Positions 13,268 through 24,600 of a DNA stretch of 64,000 nt are shown piece after piece (the first letter of the stretch is position 1; each line of letters begins with the position of its first letter). The translations under genes and the position numbers were made by a program. The stretch is taken from assembly GCA_025267735.1 (NCBI GenBank), contig CM046297.1, positions 32,886,011 to 32,950,010 of the forward strand, given 5' to 3'. Source of the DNA: Mactra quadrangularis. Its lineage: Eukaryota > Mollusca > Bivalvia > Venerida > Mactridae. The notes under the pieces were generated by a model. It was given only the letters and a program-made list of their open reading frames with translations. It was not told where the DNA came from and made no database searches.

Positions 13268-13635
13268 TAGATGGTGGTTGTGAAAAATTTGGACTGGATA
13301 TTTCATTTAGTTTTTAAACGTTGTGGTGTACATAGTCGTGTTTTTAAATTAATTTTAATAAGTTTTAATTTTTTAGGGTGTGTTGTGCGCGATGGATGTA
13401 CCAGTGTAGTGATATTAATCAGAATGTTCCAGATTTCATTGGATTTATACCACGAACGATTCATGGACTCATCATGTCATATTTAAGTATTTGGCTATTG
13501 GAGCATTCAGAACCATTTCTACCGAATTTTTGTCATATTTAGTGTTTCCATTCTCTTTCCAAATATTTCGTTATGGAAATCACGGCATTTTATAAGTAAT
13601 ATTTAATCGTCAAAGAATTTTCTACAAAACAAAAT

Positions 13636-13885
13636 TTTGGCGGGAATCGGTGCAGCCATCTTGAATCCTGGAAAGATTTAGGTCATTTTATAATATTCTA
13701 CCTTCAAGTGGTCGTTTTTCAGCGGTCTATTGCTAGTTTAAGTATAGCTTTATTGCACGCAAACTGTATTTTAAACAATTTTGTAGAAATAACTTCATAT
13801 TAACTGTAAATACGGAAAGTCACGTGATCGTATTTCATCATGGCGGCGAGCGGGGATAAACAGAAGAGAACAACCAGATTAGGAA
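13636..13885 (+). promoter_or_regulatory. TATA-less promoter-like block with E2F, YY1 and E-box motifs
   Basis: In order: TTTGGCGGGAA at 13636-13646 (exact E2F consensus), CAGCCATCTTG at 13653-13663 (YY1, reverse), CACGTG at 13821-13826 (E-box), then ATGGCGGCG at 13840, itself YY1-like. The density of these motifs in an otherwise AT-rich tract suggests a real promoter, or a duplicated one, reading plus-ward. Confidence 0.45.
13840..13885 (+). CDS. Candidate orphan first coding exon
   Basis: ATG at 13840 opens MAASGDKQKRTTRLG and reaches a strong GTAAGT donor at 13886 in phase 1. The sequence looks like a typical basic N-terminus and is GC-richer than its surroundings. No compatible downstream exon was recognised before the mini-cadherin gene. 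A LINE 3' fragment starts only about 20 bases later. It may be the 5' end of a gene lost or disrupted by insertion, a retained copy of a promoter, or a very long-intron gene. I do not recognise the protein. Confidence 0.35.
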
Positions 13886-13907
13886 GTAAGTCCACACCCT
13901 GCCACCT

Positions 13908-14345
13908 ATGCATCAATACGACATTGTCTCTCTGAGTAACATTAGTTTGTCAAATAACGTGCTTCGTGGACATAAATACAAATTGAATAAAAACCGTATG
14001 TCATCTAAATCCGACCAATATAGGTTCAGCAACAGAGTAACCAACAATTGGAATAACCTAGCTAGTTCTACAGTTGAAGCCTGTTCCGTAAACTCCTTCA
14101 AGAGCTGTCTTAACACTGAATGGAAAACCAAAGCTGGTAAATTTGAAGGGACTTAAGCGTTTTGCTTCTACATACATATATAAATACAGTAATTAGAAAT
14201 CAGTAGGCTGGTACATCCATCGCGTGCAGTGCACATGTATATATTTTTTAATATTGTGAGTAATCATTTAAATTGGGCCAATACGAGCACCGCTCACAGA
14301 AGGCCAACAGGATCAAGGTAAAAGGTAAATCAAGGTAAATCAAGT
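13908..14345 (+). mobile_element. LINE 3' end: C-terminus of reverse transcriptase ORF plus 3' UTR
   Basis: The frame 13908-14156 ends with a pattern typical of the C-terminus of CR1/Jockey-like LINE ORF2: NVLRGHKYKLNKNR, then YRFSNRVTNNWNNLASS, then VNSFKSCLNTEWK. After the stop at 14156 comes a short 3' UTR ending in AAGGTAAAAGGTAAATCAAGG-type short repeats (14315-14345), like the tails of CR1/L2 elements. The element is strongly 5'-truncated, as is usual, and cannot be autonomous. Confidence 0.75.
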
Positions 14346-14593
14346 TTGTGGAACATATTGTATTCTTTAAATGTTTTGTAGTTTATAATGTATTGTTGAC
14401 AACAAATCATGTGACCAAAATTTGAGGGCTTCACTACTTGACGTTGACTTAAGTCAGATCGTATTGTAGCAAATATTTTAAGTTTCGAGTGTGTCTTTGA
14501 AATTCTCTCATCGTAAACGTAAGTTCAGCGTAAGTAAGTTATTTCGCAAATTTCGCTACCTTACGTAAGATTCTTATGAAACAGTCCCAGTTC

Positions 14594-14745
14594 TTTATCA
14601 GCCCTGCGTTCAGTCAACATTTAACGTTAGTCAATCACCGTAATTGAACGATCCGTTGAAGCGCGAACGTTTAAAGATAGCGGACAAGAGAATCTTTACT
14701 TCAATTTATTAGAAGAATTCGGAGAGGAGGAATTGTTTTCTTGTT
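14594..14745 (-). repeat. Dispersed repeat, inverted copy 2
   Basis: Inverse of 2212-2380 with some indels. It lies between the LINE fragment and the Tc1 element. Confidence 0.7.
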
Positions 14746-15324
14746 TACTTGTTTTTTGTGTGTAAATTTATTGATCTAAATCAACGGGAGTAACACCGCC
14801 GACTTCGTTGTAATGGCAGTTACTAATTTGCACAATATACTGGAACTGTTTCGTTTCAGATTGTTTCATACTCGTGTACTATATCCTTAAACCGTTTGCT
14901 GTTTGCCTGAAACGTTTTCCGCTAACAGGCCGTTTAATAATGACATTAGTGAATTATACCTATTTTAAGTGTGTACCTTTCATTACCTGTGTCCATTATT
15001 GCACACCGTACTTTTTGTTTGTGCTACTTCTTTTGTGTAAAGTTATATTTTGGACATGTTGAAATTTATAAATTTTAGTATATAGAGATATTTTAGTGTA
15101 CTGATTTCAGACAATGTATGAATTAATTTGTATTTTTAACTCTTAGTGCATCTGTACGGAGGTGTACACAATCTGATTATAAGATTTTATTTTAACTTTT
15201 TTCACTGTACTTCATGTAAACTTGCACAAAAGTTTACATGTTTAAAGTCACTTTTTCATAAAAAATAAATATTACTAAACCACTTTTTTGATATTTTTTA
15301 TTAAACTTACTTATTTATTTCATT

Positions 15325-16362
15325 AGGATTAAAATGAAAACTGAAATTTATGAAACTTATTTGTAAATTTCAATTATTGCAACCACACCTATTTTAAAGT
15401 CATGAAGGACATTCGTAAATTACATAGTCCTTAAGGCAAAACCAGGTCCCGATTCGCGCCCGACGACCTTATACAGGTCAAATTTTGACACGCCATCATC
15501 GAGCCGTCCGGCTTCAATGGGCACAACGTCATCTGCGTTTTACGCAGCGGCAATGGAAGTCTGTCATATTTAGTGATGAATCCAGATTTAATGTAAGTCA
15601 TGCTGATGGCAGAGTAAGAGTATATAGGCGTTGAAACGAAAGACTGGCAGACTGTTGCATTCAAGAGAGAGACAGGTTTGGTGGGGGTAATGTAATGGTT
15701 TGGGGTGGAATAATGGGTGGGCGAAAAACCGATCTTGTTATTATGCATGGAAATCTAAATGCCGGACCTGCCATATTTTAACATGACAATGCCAGGCCTC
15801 ACACAGCACGCATTACTACCCAGTTCCTTGGTCAAAATAACGTAAATATTTTGCCATGGCCATCGGTATCTCCTGATTTAAACCCAATAGAAAATATCTG
15901 GGATGAATTGGGTAGGAGAGCCAGAGCTAACCACGACAGCAACAATGTGAATGACCTCCAGAATGCACTTCTGGTAGAGTGGCAACGCATACCGAATGCG
16001 TCAGTACAACGTTACGTCAACTCAATGAGACGACGTATCCACACATGTGTTCGTAAAAACTGAGGTCATACAGGGTATTGATGCGATTTAAAACAATTCC
16101 ACACTTGCAGTTTGGCGCAGCTGTATACTTTACATAAACCGTTTCAATAATTTCCAGTTTCTGTATTCTTCAGTTTCACCCCTTTTCCTCTTAATTGTTG
16201 ACAAAAACATGGAAAATGTCCACAGTTCAAAATCTTTCTTCCACTAATACACTACTGATACATTTAGCTTTCACAATTAGCTAACATCAAACTTCTATAT
16301 AAAATGCATATTGAAATATGGATATTTAAAACAGGTGTAAAGTTTTCATTTTGGGTCAGTTA
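15325..16362 (+). pseudogene. Dead Tc1-like DNA transposon with transposase pseudogene
   Basis: Frames from about 15431 to 16063 encode the C-terminal two-thirds of a Tc1-family transposase. VIFSDESRFN, HDNARPHTA and SPDLNPIENIWDELG supply the three catalytic acidic residues (DD34E type). The copy is broken by an in-frame TGA in VYRR*NERL (near 15633), a TAA just before HDN, and an internal deletion removing the segment between the GPAIF and HDN motifs. The N-terminal DNA-binding domain is missing. A GTAAAGTTTTCATTTTGGG-like end at about 16335-16362 and a weak inverse match near 15326-15341 are likely TIR remnants. Confidence 0.85.
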
Positions 16363-17300
16363 TGTTTGTAAGTTTGTTTAAATTATTTATTTTATAAGAT
16401 GATGTCAATTGAATACACAATCCAGCAAGATATAGCTCCTCTAGTGTAATAGTTTGTGGGATTTATAGATGCTCAAAAGATGCAGTTTTATATTCAGCAG
16501 CATCTTTCATTCATGTAAGTATTTATTATTTGTCTGATTAATGGAAAACTGCCCTAATACTAGTTGACAAACTTATTCAAGAGGCTTGAAAAGTATACCC
16601 CATCTCTTAAAGGAAAAAATCAATTAGGTTGAATTGTCACTCATGTTTGCTTTCAATCAAGAAAAGTACATGTAAAATAAAATGTGAGAGCCATATTTGT
16701 GCTTTTTCTAGATATGTTGAGGAACATGAATATCTTTTCAATAAGACAAGGAATTACTATACACGGACCCTCTTTATCATAAGTTGTCCAGACAAAATGA
16801 ATTTTTGCATCATTTATTAAATTTAAATGAGAAAAACACAAATAAGTTTTAATATATTTATTTGGATACACAAACTCATACAATATTTCATACAACTGTT
16901 TCTGTGAAGTATCATAACTTCATAAGATATCATTTAAAACAAATTCACACAGGTTTAATATTTTATCATTACTTAAAGTTTACTAGCATTCCATGAGTCA
17001 GTTAGTGATGAAACATTTTGTCACCAAAAGGTGATAACTTGGTATGTATATTCCAATGATGTGTCAACAGGTTTGCAACTCTATTATTACCCTAACTTGT
17101 TTAAAAATAGTCTGTCTGAAAATAGAAAATGAACATAAAGAATTATTTTCATTATGAAATATTATATCATATTCACAACTATTTATATTCTGTGTTATTT
17201 CAGGATATGCATCTTCAACAAAACATTAGAGATTTTGTGTTAAAGTAATAAGTTTTTATATATTAACATGACACAGCATTCATATAAAGGATTTAAAATA
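16363..17300. other. Non-coding stretch
   Basis: AT-rich; the overlapping frames at 16629-16895 on both strands are low-complexity and not convincing genes. Confidence 0.5.
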
Positions 17301-17305
17301 TTCGG

Positions 17306-18240
17306 TTTCGAGTGTCACCCGGAATAGACAAACCACTCACATTTATTGTTGACTATGGTATCCAAGAAAGAACGCCATATCGTTAGGTCACATTCGGAAC
17401 ACCTCGATCAATCATTAAATGTATAATCTCGGAAGGATTGGTGGGGGTCCACCAAGAATACTGTTTCAAGTTTCTAAATACGCGAGGCAAAGTGTGTACA
17501 ACGGTTACGCAGAAAAGGTCTTGTAGTATACAAGTGTACAAGCACAGGGAATTGTCATGTTACCTCCCTTTGATTTTCAAAGATACCGTTCATATACATA
17601 AATACAAGGGGTACAACTAGGTTTAGTTGACCACTTCATCTAGATTTATTTTTATGTAACACACAAAAAATACAGATTACCTGATGGCACTTTAATCACA
17701 CTATTATATAGATTAAATATAACTCTTCAATCTACGATGGTTTATAGTTTCAATGCTCAGACCAGAGGTATGATATAACTATCAAAAATATCAAAAACGG
17801 TACAAAAATCTCAACTAGGACAAGTTTGGACACCGTGGAAATCGACAAATCTATGGTCGTGATATGACCTAAACAATAGTTGTTACGACGTTTAACCCTA
17901 CAAAAACAAACAAAAAATAAAATACTTTGTGTGTAAGAAGTTTGTATACCTTGTACTTGTTTGTATGTATTTTTCAAGGACACGCCACAATGTTCAATCA
18001 AATTAATAGGCTGAATATATTACGTACGTGGCCAAATGCCACATATCTAAGTGCATGTATGATGATCGTTTCGTCTGATAAAAAACAACTAAAAAGCAAA
18101 CAAACAAAAAGAAAATTCAGATATATTTTTATTGTAAATGTTGTGGGAACTGATGACGAATTTCCTTTCATGTAAGAATGTACATTGTATTTAAGGCTTG
18201 TATATCGATAGTCTTTTTCTATGAACGTCCAAATATAGAT
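17306..18240 (-). repeat. Mosaic interspersed repeat, inverted copy 2
   Basis: Reverse complement of 9077-9830, with an additional segment at 17389-17447 carrying the CGGAACACCTCG repeat. The frames at 17438 and 17750 arise from this repeat. Confidence 0.75.
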
Positions 18241-18392
18241 AAAAATATTTTATCAATCGATTAAAATAATATTATAAATAACGGCGACAATATCACGTGA
18301 CTATGACGTCACAAATGCTACGGTTTCAAGGAGAAAACAGTAAAAATCAGCCTCGATAGTCAAGTCATAGTTTTGATATATTCAAAAATCGT

Positions 18393-18524
18393 TTAAGGCA
18401 AAACCAGGTCCCGATTCGCGCCCGACGACCTAATACAGGTCAAATTTTGACACGCCATCATCGAGCACTTGAAGAAAATATTTATGATTAACAAGTGTAA
18501 AATTTTCATTTTGGGTCAGTATTT
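18393..18524 (+). mobile_element. Internally deleted relic of the same Tc1 element
   Basis: 18393-18465 repeats the start of the transposase fragment at 15432 (AGGCAAAACCAGGTCCCG and on). It then jumps to the 3' end GTGTAAAATTTTCATTTTGGG (same as 16335-16362). It has no coding capacity. Confidence 0.75.
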
Positions 18525-18738
18525 ACTTGATGATATATTATCATTACATCTGAATAGAGTATAAGTTTTCACTTTGAAAAAGTATGCACTATTATGTTCA
18601 GATTTAGAAATATGTGCAAGTTAGCTTTATTAAAGTCCCACCCCTACAAGAGATTGAGAAATCCACATCTGGAGCATTTAACTATTTTGTAAAGCAATTA
18701 TAATTAAATCGACTGATAAAATAAATTGTTTTCTATAG

Positions 18739-19110
18739 TTGGACGTTCATAGAAATAACTATCGATATACAAGCCTTAAATACAATAACGCGATATGACC
18801 TTTTTGTGTTGGTGCGCCGTAAATACAATAAACACTCTAACATGAAAGGTAATTCGTCCTCAGTTGCCACAACATTTACAATAGAAATATAATTATCTGA
18901 AATTGCTTTTAATGTTTGCTTGTTTGTTTTTGTTGGTTTTTTTATAAGGAAAACAATTATCATACATGCACTTGGGTATGTAGCATTTGGCCACGTACGT
19001 ATTATATTCAGCCTATTTATTTTGATCGAACATTGTGGCGTGTCCCTGAAAAATACATACAAACATGTACAAGGTATACAAACTTCTTACACACAGAGTA
19101 TTTTATAATT
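18739..19110 (+). repeat. Mosaic interspersed repeat, partial copy 3
   Basis: Starts TTGGACGTTCATAGAAATAAC and ends ACACACAGAGTATTTTATA. It is the inverse of 17927-18240, so the two form an inverted repeat with a spacer of about 500 bases that contains the Tc1 relic. Confidence 0.75.
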
Positions 19111-19112
19111 TA

Positions 19113-19436
19113 TGTTTTTGTTGGGTCAATATCGTAACAACTCATTGTTTAGGTTATATCTCGGGTGTAAGTCAACCTACTCACCGTTCCTGGTTCCTGG
19201 AATTGCTAAATGTTTGGAGTTAACTGTTATACAGTTACTATAGGCACATACTTTCGTCAGTGACAGACTTATGCCCTACATGATTTAGAATCATTGGTTG
19301 AAGGGAGAATGGCTGTAGAAATCATTTAATGACAAAAAATCATGAATGTATGCCACGACCGGTTTGCCACGATCAAACCCACGACTCCTAAATTAGTAAT
19401 CTTTCTAACTACCAACTGAGATATCCGGTGGAGTTT
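19113..19436 (-). repeat. tRNA-derived SINE, family A, diverged
   Basis: Tail TTTTTGTTGGGTC at the left, body with TACTTTCGTCAGTGACAGAC and a decayed tRNA-like head at 19436-19370. Confidence 0.75.
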
Positions 19437-19439
19437 ATC

Positions 19440-20270
19440 ATATTGTAAGATGGATTAATTGTTGACTTTATGTATTCTAAGTTGTCAAACAAACATGTTT
19501 GACAAGTCGCTTTGAAAAATAATGAATTAAAATCAAGATTGAATGATAATTAAACAATCAGACGATGATTAAGTAATTAATAACGCTCGAGCTTTGAATA
19601 GCACAACAAATACAATACAATGTTAATAGCTTATTCTGAATGCTTGAAACTTGAAAAATGACGTGTAACCAAAACAATTGTCGGTGATTTCCAATAAATA
19701 ATAAACAAAATCAGAAATTCAATAACCGCGATATAATTAAAACCTGTATGCGGATCATAAGTACAAACGATCATCGATAAAAACAAAAGTGTTCGAATCT
19801 AATTCTATAGTAAAACATGACAACCAAAACGTAATACGATTGCTCCTTTGCTTTAAAATATTCATGCCCGTCGCTATCCTGGATAATGATCGAATGACTT
19901 CTTTATTAATACTTGATTGGATTCTGAGTTCTTGATTTAATACCTGTCATTAAGGACTCGTAGGACATTCTTGCTCATTTGGGAACAAATATTTATTGAA
20001 TGAACAAATGTCAAAATTATAATGCCTTCATTATTTATTCAGCATTAAATGAACTCGTCCATTTAATTACGATCCTATGTGTTTGTTCTTATTTCATTAA
20101 ATTAAGATAATATATGTTTGTTCGTAGTAAACACACAATATAAATAAGTTGATTTATTATCAACTTAAAGTGTATACATAGCAACACTACACTGTGCTTT
20201 GTTGCTCAAACAAATCTGAAAGTACGCTTTTCATGAATGTCATGGTACTTACCTGTTCACATTATGCGGA
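19440..20270. other. Non-coding stretch
   Basis: AT-rich, no repeat or gene recognised. Confidence 0.5.
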
Positions 20271-20279
20271 TAAGGAGAA

Positions 20280-20350
20280 GTAAGCGGCCGGATAGTCTAG
20301 TAAGCGAGGGGTCATGGGTTCGAGTTCTAGCCAGGCTGCATTTACCCTGT
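20280..20350 (+). repeat. tRNA-like SINE head relic
   Basis: GCGGCCGGATAGTCTAGTAAG followed by GGGTTCGAGTTCTAGCC gives decayed A and B boxes. No full cloverleaf or tail is visible. Confidence 0.45.
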
Positions 20351-20805
20351 GACAATCATAAATGAAATCGGGCTTTAAATCTTAGTTTTTGTTGTAAAAT
20401 TTACTGAATGTAGAATTTGTTGCAAATAAGTCTAAACTACATTCAAACATGATGTGCAAGGCATTGTTCTTCTCAATGACATGTAATATGTTTTGATAAA
20501 GCGTTAAAGTGGCTATTAAAAATGACAGTTGGTCGTGTTTCCATGTATTTGTAGATAAGCCTTGGCCATGTGCAGTGGGGAAAACTTCTTAAAGTTGAAA
20601 TACAGCTTATGAGCATAATGACAAGCAACTTGCTTGCAAATGTATTAGCTTAGTATGTCCATAGCACTACCACAATGATGGCACTACTTGCTAACGTGTT
20701 ATTCGCCAGGTCTTATTATTGGTTGTATAACTGCTTCTTCTAATGTCATAGACATATCTTCGTAGGTAAATTGCCGTGGTGTTCCGATTGTCAAGTTCTA
20801 TGACC

Positions 20806-20975
20806 AAACCATTCGGAACTCCTCGGCCATTCAATACGAATAACATAGGACATATTAAGACGCAATTTTTGAACTACCTTTTGTGTCAAATGCCTTAACA
20901 AATTTTTTACCAGTGTTGAAGTAAACAAATTCATGGGCGTTTAGGCGATGATTGAGGTTTCGTTTTAGGGCATGA
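20806..20975. repeat. CGGAACACCTCG-type repeat
   Basis: ATTCGGAACTCCTCGGCCAT, then CATAGGACATATTAAG, GTAAACAAATTCATGGGCG and TTTAGGCGATGATTG; same order as at 45056-45190. Confidence 0.6.
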
Positions 20976-21061
20976 AACTGAAATAACGCAGTTAAATAAA
21001 ATCAATGAACAAAATTTAGTCATATATGTAGGCCAACATAGAAATATGTTTTAACTAAGCT

Positions 21062-21360
21062 TGTACACGTGTATACTACAAGAACTTTTTTGCGTAACCA
21101 ATATAAATACTTCGCCTCGCGTATTTAGAAACTTGAAACAGTATTCTTGATGGACGAATCCTTCTGAGATTATTCATTTAATGAATGATCGAGGTGTTCC
21201 GAAAGTGACCTGACGGCATGGCGTTCTTTCTTGGATACCATAGTCAACAATAAATGTGAGTGATTTGTCTATTCTGGGTGACACTCGAAACCGAATCAAT
21301 ATCTACCTGCCATTAAAAACGCGTTTCGTTCACAAGGAAGAGGCGTTGGCAAGGACGCCA
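21062..21360 (+). repeat. Mosaic interspersed repeat, partial copy 4
   Basis: Matches 9712-9900, but with an extra segment of about 95 bases (21144-21240) carrying the CGGAACACCTCG repeat that copy 1 lacks. It lies 230 bases upstream of the mini-cadherin TATA box. Confidence 0.72.
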
Positions 21361-21592
21361 GTATTTCCTATTGAAATGTAGCGAACGTTGTAGTCGATAT
21401 TGGTTGTTAAGAGGAGGAGTCTAAATTATTCGCTCCGCCCCAATCGATTTATACTCAACAAAACCAATTTAAAAGAACAGTAATCATTTATCTGTAGCGT
21501 TGTTACCTAGCAACGAATGAGTCCCAGGGACAAATGATTGGCTTATACCTTGTTTGTGCCAATAGTTTTCCTTAGAAACGGGTAGGTCTTCT

Positions 21593-21697
21593 TATAAAGT
21601 CCACCGATAGTTCTGACTCCATCGCTAGTTGCGCAAGCGGCGCTGAAAGACACTTTTTGATTGTTTTGTCAATTGTTGAAGTTTTGTAAATTTCAAA
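21593..21697 (+). promoter_or_regulatory. Putative TATA promoter and 5' UTR of the mini-cadherin gene
   Basis: A TATAAAG lies at about 21594, some 100 bases before the ATG. About 25-30 bases after it is a GACTCCATC stretch that could hold the start site. The ATG at 21698 is preceded by CAAA, a good eukaryotic context, and opens directly into a signal peptide. Confidence 0.5.
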
Positions 21698-24600
21698 ATG
21701 AAAGCTCTTATCGTAGTGGGATTACTTGTAGGCTCTCTGTTCACAGCGGGTAAGTTAATGTTATCTTAAAATTAGACATCGTCTTGCATTAATTACATAT
21801 CATAGAATTAAAGTTAGAGCACGCACTAATGTCAATTTACCATGATTTAAGACAATTATATATTTGAAAACCATGATAAATGATTACACATGTATATTTT
21901 TCAATTAATTTATAAAATTGCATTAAATATTTTGTAAATAATTAGATTTATATGACAACATTTTGAATAAAAAATATCAGCCTTGGATATAATACCTTTT
22001 TTAAAAATATTTGTCAAAACAAAATAACAGTTTATTTACATTTTTGTAATTTGAAGATCTAGCCCGGATAAAACATTAGCAACACAATTTATAAAAAGAT
22101 ATCAGTTTTCTATAGTGGCTTATTTCTGCCACCAGATAACCGCATAACTTACATGTTAATTAATTAGTTAACTAGTTACTCAGATAATTAACTAGTTAAT
22201 TAAGTAGTTAACTAGTTACGTAACTAGTTTTTTTTCAATATATAAAAGATTATAACAGGAAAAAAATGCAAGTTAGTGCTTACAACTGCCATTGTGTACT
22301 ATTTTACCAATTTAACGAAAGAAGTATTTCATAATGTCACTTTAGGGCTTCTCTTGAATTATACAGTAAAAGAGAATTATCGTTATGATGCACAAAATAA
22401 GGGATAACTGTGTTTTGATGCAAGACTGGTTATGACGGAAATAATACGATTGTTACCCACATATTCTTTCTGATCTTTTCATCATGTTGAAAAAGCAGTA
22501 CATATTACCTCGGATAATCTACGCTGCCGGGCTGGTATGATCAGCCCCTAATCTGTAACCAAAACTCACGCAGAAATCAAATTTAAATAAATTCATATCG
22601 GAACTGATCAATTGATAAAACGATTGTAGTTGTAATTTTTTGTTATGCATGTATTCACAGAGTGTGCCATTACTGGTTGGACCAATCCAGTACTTACGAG
22701 TGCCGATGGCATTGGATCTGCTTCGCCGTTAGTGGCAGAAGATACGCCAGCTGGGCTTACAGGTATCACTGTTGCCGCTACTACCGCCACAGCATATACA
22801 ATAACTGCACAGAGTCCAGCCGGTCTTCCAAATTTTACCATTGCTAATTCCGGTGAGATCAGCTTTACTGGGACCTTGGACTATGAGACAACAACCGAGT
22901 ATGTTCTCACCATAGAGTAAGTAAAGTTTACAATATTATAAGATTTTATATTCATTTTACAGAGATATTCCACTAACATGTCGCGGAATATAACATTCGG
23001 TCATGCGCAGTCAGATTAAGTGCATCGATATTATGTTAACACCTACGCGTAAGAAATAGTTTGATTGTTTACAATATCGGACTTAAGCAGTATTGTTTTC
23101 AACACACAATAAATAAATAAGTTATCTTTATTCATGTCCTAAAAAGGACATCATATTAAATGAAAAATGAGGTAACCTGTGCCGATAGCGCAGTTGGTAG
23201 CGCGCCGGGATTTGGAATCTCGTGCGGGGGTGCGGGTTCGAATCCCACCCGGGTAGGATATACCCTTCCATGCAAGGTACATTCGGAACTACCTCGGCGA
23301 TCTTCTACGCAGATGCACCTCGGATATCATATGGCGAAAAAAGCAGATCTAAGAATTTGGTTTCTGGGGGTAATATAGTCTGAACAACACAGAAATACGA
23401 CGTGTGAGACATTGTACTGATGAAATGATTTTGATAAAGCGTGTAACAATGTATATTAAGTGTTTTACATGAAAATGTCGTGCGGTCATGTTTCAATGTA
23501 TTTTATTGACAGTCCTTGGTCATTTGCTTTGATTAAGACTTCTGAAAGTTGTTTTGTAGCCCCTTACTCGACTGGGCGAAAATGGGCGAAAATATGTAAT
23601 TTTTTACCTTTAGTAAAGCGACAGGGCTATTCAATATGCTTATATTTCGATATTGATTGACTGACTGTCATACGTGTATACAACTTGGCAATTACATAAC
23701 TTGAGTGATCGTCTTTCAGAAAAAAAAGTTGAACCCCATTTACCATGACAACGCTGGGGTTGAAAAAAGGGCAAGACATGCGCTCAGTGTCTAAGAAAGA
23801 GGCGCGTGAAAAATATCTTTTTGGAGGACAACTTCATAAAGTAAAATTCATTAAATATTATTTTCAAGTCCTGTGTCCGCCATTTTGAAGGATAGATGGT
23901 CAAGACACATAAAACACGGGATTGAGCAGTAAAGGGTTGAAACAGCTATTGAAACCAAACGAAACAGAACATAATTTGAAAATATTTTATTAATCAGGGC
24001 TAATGATGGATCAAACACAGGTACAGCTAGTGTAACAGTGTCTATATCAGATGAGAATGACAACAACCCTGCATTTGCTAGCACGAATAAAGGATATACT
24101 GTCTGTAATGGAGCAACAGCAAGTAGGTATCCCTATCTTTCAATCTCCGTAAACAAATACTTACACACCGCTATCGAAGTATCTCCTGACATCGCGCAGG
24201 GGTCACGTTCAGATGATCTTTGTGGCGTCAATGGAAATGTAGCTTTATTGTGACGAAATACTATCGATAACATCGATATGTCGTAATAATTGGTTTTGCA
24301 TTTGACATAGTTTACTGCTCGATACATTTTGAGCAGAGGATTTGGAGCTTTCAATCAAAACTTGAAGAACTAGTTGAGATATTTATTATATTATTATACG
24401 TTATTTTATGTCATTCAACTGCTTGTTTGGAAGGAGATATCTGATTAAAAGCATATGTTTTATTAAACTTTAGTTCTTGTTAAAAGCCGCCCGGCTAGCT
24501 CAGTTGCTAGCACGCAAGTCTCTGATCGAGGGGTCGTGGGTTCGATTCCCGGGCGGGGCATACTTTCGTGGAGTTTGGTCATGAAATTATTTCTACGGCC

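Noticed and set aside
17438..18175. Several overlapping frames (17438, 17750, 17927)
   Set aside because: All fall inside inverted copy 2 of the mosaic repeat and recur as repeat frames at 9624 and 18733-19137.
24486..24560. Functional tRNA-Lys gene
   Set aside because: The sequence continues into a SINE body with a poly(A)-like tail and target duplications; the anticodon arm does not pair properly. The same applies to the other tRNA-like heads in the window.
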